Shown: positions 43,750 to 51,063 of the stretch, piece by piece
Layout of the letters: each line of letters starts with the position of its first letter
Position numbering within the stretch: the first letter of the stretch is position 1
NCBI GenBank assembly: GCA_949286725.1
Contig: CASECZ010000001.1
Coordinates: 1-64,000 of the forward strand
Reading direction: 5' to 3'
DNA length: 64,000 bases
DNA from: an uncultured Clostridia bacterium
Lineage (GTDB): Bacteria; Bacillota; Clostridia; Christensenellales; CAG-917
Position numbers and translations under genes: made by a program
Notes under the pieces: model-generated
What the model was told of the DNA's origin: nothing
What the model saw: the letters and a program-made list of their open reading frames with translations, nothing else
Database searches by the model: none

Positions 43750-45813
43750 TTATTTCTTTGCCTCTTCTTCGCGTTTCTTCGCGTCTTCGATTATCTTCGC
43801 GTTCGCACTTGCGGGCACTTCGTCGTAACGGATGAGTTCCATCGTGAATTTGCCTCTGCCTTGCGTCATGCTGCGCAGGTCGGTCGCGTAACGGAACATT
43901 TCCGCCTGAGGAACTTCCGCCGTGATAATCTGTTTGCCGCCCTCCGCGATGTCGGTGCCGAGAATACGGCCTCTGCGCTTGTTCATGTCGCCGAGGATAT
44001 CGCCGAGATACTCGTCGGGAACGGTGATTTTGGCTTCCATAATGGGTTCGAGGAAGCAGGGAGACGCTTTCACGCAGGCGTCCTGATAAGACAGTTTCGC
44101 CGCGGTGATGAACGCGATTTCCTTACTGTCGACGGGGTGGTATTTTCCGTCGTACAACGTGGCTTTGATGTTGACCATCGGATATCCCGCGAGGACGCCC
44201 TTCTTGATGGCTTCTCGCAGACCCTTTTCGACCGCGGGAATGAACTGACGAGGCACCGCGCCGCCGACAATTGCGTCGACAAACTCGAACTCGCCGTCTT
44301 CGGCACCTGGCTCGAACTTGATGAAGACGTCGCCGTACTGACCTGCGCCGCCGGACTGTTTTTTGTGTTTGCCTTCGGCTTCCGCGGTCTTTCTGATGGT
44401 TTCGCGGTATGCGACTCTGGGTTCCGCCCAGCTGATGTCCAGTCCGAGTTTGTTCTTTACGCGCTTGCACATGATGTCGAGTTGCGCTTCGCCCAGACCG
44501 CTGATGAGCACGTCGCCCGTTTCGATGTTCTTCTCGACCTTGAACGTCGCGTCCTCATCCTGCATTTTGATGAGACCCTGAATGACTTTTTCCTCGTCTT
44601 TCGCCGCGGTGACCGCATAGGAAATGACGGGCTTCGGGAAGTCGATTTTCTCGAAATCGAGTTTGTAGTCGGGTGCGGACAGAGTGTCGTTGGTGTTGGT
44701 GTACACGAGTTTCGCAAGTGCGCCAATATCGCCCGCTTCGAGGAAGTCGACGGGCTCCTGTTTCTTGCCTTTGAGCACGTAAATGGTGCCGACTTTTTCC
44801 GTCTTTTCCGCGGTGTTGTTGTAGATTGTGTCACCGCTCTGCAATTTGCCGCTGACGACTTTCAGAATGAGCAGTTTGCCGACATAGGGGTCGACGATGG
44901 ATTTGAAGACCTGTGCGGAGAAAGGAGCCGAAGAGTCGCAGGCGACTTCGATGGTCGCGCCGTCCTTGGTCGCTTTCGCCTTCTTGGCTTTCGCGGGAGA
45001 AGGAAGCAGGTCGACGATTTTGTCCATGAGACCCGTAACTCTCGTGCAGGTCGTCGCGTTGCCCGCCATAAGAGGCACAAAACTGTCGGACGCGATTGCC
45101 GCGTGCACGCCCTTCTGGATTTCTTCGGCGGTGAAGGTTTCTCCGTCGAAGAATTTCATCATAAGTTCCTCGTCGGTCTCGGCGACCATTTCCATGAGTT
45201 TGTCCTTGAACTCGTTGGACTTGGCTTCGAGTGCGTCGGGGACTGCGTGAGATTTGCCGTCGAGGGTGTAACCCTCACCGGTGAATACGTCGACGTAACC
45301 CACCATTTTGCCGCCTTCCATAATGGGCAGTTCGATGGGAACGACTTTGGAATATTTTGCCGTGATTGCGTCGACGGTGGACATAAAGTCGGAGTTCTCT
45401 TTGTTGACCGCGTTCACGAAAATGAAAGCGGGCACGGACTTTTCGAGGCACATTTCGAGTGCCTTTTCGGTGCCGACCGTAAGAGTGCCGGACGCGCTGG
45501 TGACGACGATTGCACTGTCCGCAGCTTTGAGTGCCGCAACCATTTCGCCTTCGAAGTCGAAGAAACCGGGCACGTCGAGGATGTTTATCTTGGTGCCTTT
45601 GTGAACTGCACTGGCAAGCGCCATGCTGATGGATATCTTACGCTTGATTTCTTCGTCGTCAAAGTCCATCGTGGCGGTGCCGTCGTCGACTTTACCGAGG
45701 CGGTCAATAGTTTTAGTCTCGAAAAGCATCGCTTCGGCGAGGGAGGTTTTGCCTTCACCCGAGTGGCCGATGAGAGCGACGTTGCGGATAAAATCGGTTG
45801 CAAAAGTCTTCAT
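43750..45813 (-). CDS. EF-G-like translational GTPase paralogue
   Basis: 687 residues from ATG 45813 behind AGAGG. EF-G domain layout: G domain, domain II (SAPFSAQVFKSIVDP), III (EDATFKVEKNIETGD), IV (GKHKKQSGGAGQYGDV) and V (EPIMEAKITVPDEYLGDILGD, shown by its EPIMEAKI start). G motifs are altered: G1 is GHSGEGKTS (16-24) instead of GHIDAGKTT, G3 is DVPGF (80-84) instead of DTPGH and so lacks the catalytic His, and G4 is NKEN. This places it with FusA2/EF-G2-like paralogues, whose role is unsettled; it is not the main EF-G. Confidence 0.88.
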   Translation of the reverse strand: MKTFATDFIRNVALIGHSGEGKTSLAEAMLFETKTIDRLGKVDDGTATMDFDDEEIKRKISISMALASAVHKGTKINILDVPGFFDFEGEMVAALKAADSAIVVTSASGTLTVGTEKALEMCLEKSVPAFIFVNAVNKENSDFMSTVDAITAKYSKVVPIELPIMEGGKMVGYVDVFTGEGYTLDGKSHAVPDALEAKSNEFKDKLMEMVAETDEELMMKFFDGETFTAEEIQKGVHAAIASDSFVPLMAGNATTCTRVTGLMDKIVDLLPSPAKAKKAKATKDGATIEVACDSSAPFSAQVFKSIVDPYVGKLLILKVVSGKLQSGDTIYNNTAEKTEKVGTIYVLKGKKQEPVDFLEAGDIGALAKLVYTNTNDTLSAPDYKLDFEKIDFPKPVISYAVTAAKDEEKVIQGLIKMQDEDATFKVEKNIETGDVLISGLGEAQLDIMCKRVKNKLGLDISWAEPRVAYRETIRKTAEAEGKHKKQSGGAGQYGDVFIKFEPGAEDGEFEFVDAIVGGAVPRQFIPAVEKGLREAIKKGVLAGYPMVNIKATLYDGKYHPVDSKEIAFITAAKLSYQDACVKASPCFLEPIMEAKITVPDEYLGDILGDMNKRRGRILGTDIAEGGKQIITAEVPQAEMFRYATDLRSMTQGRGKFTMELIRYDEVPASANAKIIEDAKKREEEAKK

Positions 45814-45843
45814 ATATATACCTCTTAATGATTTTTCTAGACA

Positions 45844-45872
45844 ATGATACAATAAATCGCCGCTCAACGCAA
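45844..45872 (-). promoter_or_regulatory. promoter of the EF-G-like gene
   Basis: TTGCGT (45867-45872), 17-bp spacer, TATCAT (45844-45849), minus strand. Confidence 0.65.
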
Positions 45873-45943
45873 GCAAAAATCGCGTCGAAAGCAAAATTGT
45901 GCGCAGGCGAATATGCGCCCGACTTTCGGAATATGTTGTTGGT

Positions 45944-46744
45944 ATGGCAATCAGGGTCGGGGTTTACGACAGCGGGATAGGCGGATTAACCACGCTGGCT
46001 TTGTTGCGGGCGGCGTTGCCCCGTTGCGATTTTCTGTATCTCGCCGACAACGCACGCATGCCCTTCGGCACGAAAAGCAAAGAAGAAATCTCCGTCGCGG
46101 TGCATTCGGCGATGAAAAGGTTGACCGCCGATTGCGACCTGGTGGTCATGGGATGCAACACGGCGTCCGTGACCGTAAATCCCGAAGGGGCTTTCACTCT
46201 GCGTCCCGACATCGAGCATTCCGACCCCGCCGAAACGCTCGTGCTGGGCACGCCGCTGACGCTCGCGGGGTTGCAGGCAAAGGAAAAGGGCTTTTCGACC
46301 GCCGACACGGGAGAACTCGCCGTTTTGGTGGAAATACGCACGTCGCTATCGTTCAAAAGCAAAACGCGGCTCGGAGTGCCCGAACTATCGGACTATCTGG
46401 AACTGCGCCTTTTGCCGTTCAAAGGAATAAAAAAGGTATTGCTCGGCTGCTCTCACTACGTCTACGCCGCGAGCCTGATACGCGACGTACTGGGCGGCGC
46501 GGTTGCCGAGGACGGCAACGACAAAACCGTGGGTGCGGTGTGTCGCGCTCTGTACGGCAAAACGCCCATTTCGACAGACGTCGACGTGCCGAGCGAACTA
46601 CCGCACGACAACGTGAAATTCGAATTTACCGGCATAAACGAAAAGGCGAAATACCGTTGGGTGCTTGCGCAACTTCAAAATACTTATGCACGGAACGACG
46701 AAAATTTGCAAAAAGTGCGAAAAGCCGTGTTTTTCCCGGACTAA
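45944..46744 (+). CDS. glutamate racemase-like protein
   Basis: 266 residues from ATG 45944. Asp/Glu racemase fold with the two catalytic cysteines in GCNTAS (C71) and GCSHY (C169), and YDSGIGG at the N-terminus. MurI supplies D-glutamate for peptidoglycan. The central part (HSDPAETLVLGTP) is less canonical than in standard MurI, so it may be a divergent or second racemase. A TATGTT box ends six bases before the ATG, but no -35 is evident. Confidence 0.8.
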   Translation: MAIRVGVYDSGIGGLTTLALLRAALPRCDFLYLADNARMPFGTKSKEEISVAVHSAMKRLTADCDLVVMGCNTASVTVNPEGAFTLRPDIEHSDPAETLVLGTPLTLAGLQAKEKGFSTADTGELAVLVEIRTSLSFKSKTRLGVPELSDYLELRLLPFKGIKKVLLGCSHYVYAASLIRDVLGGAVAEDGNDKTVGAVCRALYGKTPISTDVDVPSELPHDNVKFEFTGINEKAKYRWVLAQLQNTYARNDENLQKVRKAVFFPD

Positions 46745-46759
46745 TTGACATTGACGTCG

Positions 46760-47635
46760 TCATTCTCCGAAGGCGAGATTGATTGCTCCAGCCACGATTT
46801 CCGCGGCACATGCAACGTAATATTTTATCTCTTTCGGGGCGACAACGAGCCTTGTCAGACGCTTTTCTACCATGAGTTCGCGCAGTTTGTATTCGTTGCC
46901 TTCGCATTGCACGGTTTTGAGATAATCTTCGGCGAATTCGCGCAAAACCGTCCTCATCGAAAGCACCAACGGAACGCCCACCGCCACCACGGGAACGCCC
47001 AATGTACTACGGTCGATACGCGGTTTGTCGCCGCCGACGCCGCTTGCGGGCGCGATTCCCGCCGTGGTAAGCTGAAACGAAGTGCCCAGACGCGTTGCGG
47101 ACGACGTCGCGAGCGCGTCGACGAGAATGACGCAGGACGGTTTCAGTTTTTCGCATATGCCCTCCACCGTGTCGGCAGTCTTTATTCCCGTCACGCCCTC
47201 TACCCCCGTCGCAAAGGCGGCAAGTCGCGCCTTTTGCCTCGTGCGCTTCGCTTCCTCCGTCGCCGAAACGCGGAGTCTGCTTATCACTTCGCACCCGAGG
47301 GAGTCCGCCGCTATGTCGTCGTTGCCAAGTCCCACGGTAAGCACAAGGGATTTCCTGCCCATTATGCCCACGCATTCTACAAGCGTGTTGGCGATGTGGT
47401 TTTGCAACGCTTCCACGGCTTTTCGCTGTTCCAGAGCGGCGGACGGACAGTCAAAAGTGACGTACACTCCCCTCTCTCTGCCCGTTTTCTTCGCAAGTTC
47501 GGCGTTTTTGAGGTTGACAACGCGCCTGACTATGCCGTGCGACAGCGTCTTTTCGACTGCTATTTTCGCAAGAGATTGCCTTTCCAGCGCGTCTATTGCC
47601 ATATCGGTGACGAAATCGGAGTTTTTCACACTCAT
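46760..47635 (-). CDS. gpr: spore germination protease GPR
   Basis: 291 residues from ATG 47635. GPR cleaves small acid-soluble spore proteins at germination; it is an aspartic-type enzyme related to HybD. Family text: MSVKNSDFVTDMAIDA at the start, GLGNDDIAADSLG with the first catalytic Asp, LVDALAT with the second, TTAGIAPASGVGGDKP and LGVPVVAVGVP. Somewhat shorter than the roughly 370-residue Bacillus enzyme. rpsT lies divergently next to it, the standard neighbour. The start has no good Shine-Dalgarno, so it could be slightly further downstream. Spore formation by the host is inferred. Confidence 0.88.
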   Translation of the reverse strand: MSVKNSDFVTDMAIDALERQSLAKIAVEKTLSHGIVRRVVNLKNAELAKKTGRERGVYVTFDCPSAALEQRKAVEALQNHIANTLVECVGIMGRKSLVLTVGLGNDDIAADSLGCEVISRLRVSATEEAKRTRQKARLAAFATGVEGVTGIKTADTVEGICEKLKPSCVILVDALATSSATRLGTSFQLTTAGIAPASGVGGDKPRIDRSTLGVPVVAVGVPLVLSMRTVLREFAEDYLKTVQCEGNEYKLRELMVEKRLTRLVVAPKEIKYYVACAAEIVAGAINLAFGE

Positions 47636-47671
47636 ATTATGTGCTTTTACGAAAAAAGAACCTAAAAAGAG

Positions 47672-47700
47672 TTGCAACAAATTCAACATTGTGATAATAT
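47672..47700 (+). promoter_or_regulatory. rpsT promoter
   Basis: TTGCAA (47672-47677), 17-bp spacer, TAATAT (47695-47700). The leader is about 36 bases. Confidence 0.75.
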
Positions 47701-47742
47701 AGCCTAGACATTGAAAGAGTACCACTGTACGAGGAGAATAAT

Positions 47743-48015
47743 ATGCCTAACATCAAATCCGCCAAGAAAAGAGTTCTCGTTTCCAAACGCAGAAACGCGG
47801 AAAACGTAGCGAAGAAATCCCGCGTCAAGAACGCAATCAAGAAATACAACGCCGCAATCGAAGCAAAAGACGTTGCTCTTGCCGAACAGCTCCTGCCCGA
47901 GACCGTTTCCATCATCGACAGAGCCGCTTCCGACGGAGTCTATCATCAGAACACCGCTGCCCGCAAAAAGGCAACGCTTTGCCGTTCTCTCGACGCAATC
48001 AAAAACGCGAAGTAA
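47743..48015 (+). CDS. rpsT: 30S ribosomal protein S20
   Basis: 90 residues, very basic. MPNIKSAKKRVLVSKRR start and helical body ending in RKKATLCRSLDAIKNAK. S20 binds 16S rRNA in early assembly. GAGGAG Shine-Dalgarno. A terminator follows. Confidence 0.96.
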   Translation: MPNIKSAKKRVLVSKRRNAENVAKKSRVKNAIKKYNAAIEAKDVALAEQLLPETVSIIDRAASDGVYHQNTAARKKATLCRSLDAIKNAK

Positions 48016-48030
48016 TCTTTTCACGCAATG

Positions 48031-48058
48031 AAAACCGCCCTTTCGGGCGGCTTTTTTC
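48031..48058 (+). terminator. rpsT terminator
   Basis: CCGCCC-TTTC-GGGCGG followed by CTTTTTT. Confidence 0.9.
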
Positions 48059-48125
48059 ATATAATCAAACGCACGAGCCCGCATCCTGCAAGTGCAAACG
48101 CTCTCATACAAAGAAAAACGCAAAC

Positions 48126-48152
48126 AAAAAGCCCGCATCGAGCGGGCTTTTT
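48126..48152 (-). terminator. terminator of the subtilisin gene
   Basis: AAAGCCCGC and GCGGGCTTT; TTTTTG follows on the minus strand. Confidence 0.85.
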
Positions 48153-48170
48153 CAATGCAAGGTCGCAAGG

Positions 48171-50054
48171 TCACTCTGCCCTGTCGTCGACGTCGGACTG
48201 TGCGCGTTTTCTCGCCGCTCTCCTTCTCAACGACAGCGCAAGACAGACGACGAAGAATGTCACGAACAACGCGCCGATGACGTAGCCTGCGATTTCGAGC
48301 GTCAGATATCCCGCCGTGTCGAGCACGCGCACCGTGACGGTGAATTCGTCGACGACGGTTTTTCCGTTAACTTCGGCTTTGACGGTATAACTGCCGACGG
48401 TCGTCGTGCGAAATACGAAAGTCTTTCCTTCCGCCGCTTTGCTTCCGTTGACGTACCACTCCACAACGCTGTCGGGTGACACGTAATCCAACGCCTTGGA
48501 CGTCAGGGTCATGGTTTCGCCTATTTTGAGATAGAAATTGCCGTTGCCCGCGCTCTCGCCACCCTCTGCCGTCACGGGAACTTCGTCGGGGTCGGCGTAA
48601 GTTACGGTCACGACGGCTTTTTTGACGGCGAGCGGCTCGGCCGCTCCCGGCAAAGATACGTTGAGCGTGAACTCCGCAGTTTGAGCTTCCGTGAAATCAA
48701 GCGATTTGGAGAGTTCGGCGCCGTACGAAGTGTAAGTCACGCCCTTGTATTCGTACTGCCACACGTAAACGAGAAAGTCTGGAGCGACGCAAGTCGGAAA
48801 TTCGGCTTTCAGGTCGATATCCACGTTTTCGCCCGTGGTGACGAACAGCGTGTCGGAACTTATCGCAATGCAATCGGGGTCGACGAAAACGCCGTATTTC
48901 CCGTCGGCACGGAAGTCCAGTTTCAGCAACGAAGGCAAATCGAGCACGGCGACGACTCCGTCGGGTGTCGCAAGCGTTTCGTCGTAATGGCAAAGCAACG
49001 CCGCTTTGAGGTTGTTTGCGGTGGGTGCGAAATCGGGGTCGGGTGCAACGGTGTATTTAACTTTGAGCAATGCCGCTGCAAAGGCAACCACGGGCGACGC
49101 CATGCTGGTGCCGCTCAGATACTTGTAACCGTCCGTGCCCGCGCCGTCCGCGCTGATTATCTGCGAACCGCTTGCCGCGATGTCGTATGCGGACCCGTAG
49201 TTCGATGTCGACGAGAGTTTCTCGCCGCCGTTGCCGTCGGAAGCGAAGTTTTCGACGCCGATTACGTACTGCGACGCCGCCGGATAACACAGCACGTCGG
49301 AAGAACTCGACGAATTGTTGCCCGCCGCTGCGACGAACACGGCTTTTTCGGCCTCTTCCTCGCCTATGAGGTTTTCCCACTTGGCGCGGCTTGCGCTCGT
49401 CATGTCGGAGACGTCCGCCGCAAGCGACATGTTAACGACGTCCGCGCCGTTGGCGACCGCGAAATCTATTGCCGAGGCAACGGCGTCGGGATAGAAATAA
49501 TTGCCCGAACCGCTGAACCGCTTTTCGTATTCGCCCGCCTTTACAGGCATAATTTTGACGTACTTTTCCAGGTCGAGTTCGCGTATCAGAATTGCGACTA
49601 TACCCGCCACGTGTGTGCCGTGTCTGTCTTCGGTGGCACCGTCGAAAAACTTGTCGTCGTTTGCGCCGTCAACCGTGTTTACGCCGATTATGTTACCGTC
49701 CGCGTCGCGGTAAAAGACGTCCTGCGCGTCGGAGGCGTCGGACGTCGCGCGGAAGATGTCGTGATTGTAGTTCACACCCGTGTCGATGACGGCGATGACG
49801 ACGGGATCTTTCTCCAATTTGGCAAATGCGGCGGAATAATCCGTCTTCCACGCATTTACGGTGCCTTTCAGGGCGTCAATACCGAGATAGTCTTCGCCGA
49901 GATACCAGTCTTCGCCGTTCTCGACCGCCTCGTCGTAACTCGGAGGCAACCACGCAAAAGCCGTATCGGAAAACGAAAAGGCGACAAAAGCGAAAATGGT
50001 TGCAAACAATGCAACCGCGAAAATCGAGATGAACCGCAGCTTTCGTGAGGACAT
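48171..50054 (-). CDS. membrane-anchored subtilisin-like serine protease
   Basis: 627 residues from ATG 50054 (50066 is also possible). Signal peptide 1-34 ending AFA. S8 peptidase domain with D91 (AVIDTGVN), H145 (RHGTHVAG), oxyanion N246 (AAGNNSS) and S317 (GTSMASP). An Ig/PKD-like region follows (about 500-590, ending VRV), then a C-terminal TM helix near 598-617 and a basic RRRAARKRAQ cytosolic tail. So it is an exported, membrane-tethered protease facing outward. No clear propeptide is present between the signal and the domain beyond about 45 residues. The start overlaps the end of the alpha-CTD/WG gene, so the two are cotranscribed. Confidence 0.9.
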   Translation of the reverse strand: MSSRKLRFISIFAVALFATIFAFVAFSFSDTAFAWLPPSYDEAVENGEDWYLGEDYLGIDALKGTVNAWKTDYSAAFAKLEKDPVVIAVIDTGVNYNHDIFRATSDASDAQDVFYRDADGNIIGVNTVDGANDDKFFDGATEDRHGTHVAGIVAILIRELDLEKYVKIMPVKAGEYEKRFSGSGNYFYPDAVASAIDFAVANGADVVNMSLAADVSDMTSASRAKWENLIGEEEAEKAVFVAAAGNNSSSSSDVLCYPAASQYVIGVENFASDGNGGEKLSSTSNYGSAYDIAASGSQIISADGAGTDGYKYLSGTSMASPVVAFAAALLKVKYTVAPDPDFAPTANNLKAALLCHYDETLATPDGVVAVLDLPSLLKLDFRADGKYGVFVDPDCIAISSDTLFVTTGENVDIDLKAEFPTCVAPDFLVYVWQYEYKGVTYTSYGAELSKSLDFTEAQTAEFTLNVSLPGAAEPLAVKKAVVTVTYADPDEVPVTAEGGESAGNGNFYLKIGETMTLTSKALDYVSPDSVVEWYVNGSKAAEGKTFVFRTTTVGSYTVKAEVNGKTVVDEFTVTVRVLDTAGYLTLEIAGYVIGALFVTFFVVCLALSLRRRAARKRAQSDVDDRAE

Positions 50055-50056
50055 GT

Positions 50057-50968
50057 TCAAATCCATTTGACGGTGCCGTCGGGTGTGAGCGTGCCCCATT
50101 TGCCGTCTTTTTTCACCTTTGCCTCGCCGTCCTCGAAAGGCGTTGCCGCGTCGTAAACGAAAGGTATGACGACTTCGTTGTTCTTGTTGATGTAACCGCA
50201 TTTACCGCCTTTGACGACGCTTGCGTAACCCTCGGAAAAGCTCATTGCGGTCTCGTATTCCAAGGGTATCACAACCTCGTTCTGCGGATTGATGTATCCG
50301 CACTTTTCGTCGTTCTCGACGGAGGCAAGACCTTCCTTGAAACAGAATACTTCGTCGTACATTGCGGGGATTACCGTCTTAAAACCGTCATAAAAACCCC
50401 ATTTTCCGCTCTTTTGAATTTTTCTCCACTCTTCGACGGGGAGAGGTTCGGTGAGCTTTGCGGGCTTTTGCGGCTTCTCGTCGCGGGACTTTGCGGGACG
50501 CTGTTCGGGTTTGCCGTTTTTGCCATCGACGGGCTTCTGTCTGCGCTCGTCGGTGCCGCGCGCTTTTTCACGGCGCGGAGCTTCTTCGGCGGCACTGCGT
50601 GCACCGTTGCGTTCGGGCTGTTTGGCAGGTTTCTGCTGTGCCTTCTGCTGGACGGGCTGTGCGGCAGGGTCGGGGTTGAACTCCATACCCCGCGCTTTCA
50701 AAAGGTCGCGCAGTTCAAAGAGCATCTTCTTGTTGAAGCCCTGAACGCGGAACATATCTTTCTCGGTGCGACGCACGAGGTCGCCCGCGGTGGAAATTCT
50801 GTTTTTGCCGAGCAGTTCGGCAAGAGAAGGACTTACCCCCAACGCTTCCAGCGTAACGGAGGTCTTTTCGACGGGATAACGACTGTCCGCACGTTGTGCG
50901 GCGCCTGCGGGTTTGTTGGTCGTCGACGTGTTTTTCTTGCCGTGATAGTAAAACTTCTTGTTAGCCAT
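50057..50968 (-). CDS. RNA polymerase alpha-CTD-like domain fused to WG repeats
   Basis: 303 residues from ATG 50968 behind AAGG; an ATG at 51016 would lie upstream of the promoter -10 box. Residues 37-97 resemble the HhH fold of the RNA polymerase alpha C-terminal domain (LEALGVSPSLAELLGKNRIS, then GDLVRRTEKDMFRVQGFNKK). Residues 98-180 are a Pro/Lys/Gln/Arg-rich linker. Residues 185-303 hold about four WG-type repeats (GKWGFYDGF, KCGYINPQN, KCGYINKNN, GKWGTLTPDG). No signal or TM. WG repeats usually mediate protein binding. The combination suggests a DNA- or polymerase-linked adaptor, which is an inference. It is translationally coupled to the subtilisin gene. Confidence 0.75.
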   Translation of the reverse strand: MANKKFYYHGKKNTSTTNKPAGAAQRADSRYPVEKTSVTLEALGVSPSLAELLGKNRISTAGDLVRRTEKDMFRVQGFNKKMLFELRDLLKARGMEFNPDPAAQPVQQKAQQKPAKQPERNGARSAAEEAPRREKARGTDERRQKPVDGKNGKPEQRPAKSRDEKPQKPAKLTEPLPVEEWRKIQKSGKWGFYDGFKTVIPAMYDEVFCFKEGLASVENDEKCGYINPQNEVVIPLEYETAMSFSEGYASVVKGGKCGYINKNNEVVIPFVYDAATPFEDGEAKVKKDGKWGTLTPDGTVKWI

Positions 50969-50984
50969 AAAATACCTTTCCAAA

Positions 50985-51013
50985 ATATTAGCATAAAATA
51001 AGTTATATTTCAA
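50985..51013 (-). promoter_or_regulatory. promoter of the alpha-CTD/WG-subtilisin operon
   Basis: TTGAAA (51008-51013), 17-bp spacer, TAATAT (50985-50990), minus strand. Confidence 0.7.
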
Positions 51014-51028
51014 CAAATAATCATATTG

Positions 51029-51057
51029 TTGACGACTTTATGCCTTTAAGATATAAT
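51029..51057 (+). promoter_or_regulatory. promoter of the propeller/SH3 gene, leaderless geometry
   Basis: TTGACG (51029-51034), 17-bp spacer, TATAAT (51052-51057), then exactly six bases to ATG 51064. Its -35 is 15 bases from the -35 of the divergent promoter. Confidence 0.75.
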
Positions 51058-51063
51058 GAATTT

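Noticed and set aside
51040..51063. Earlier ATG for the propeller/SH3 protein
   Set aside because: It lies between the -35 and -10 boxes and would put charged residues before the signal peptide.
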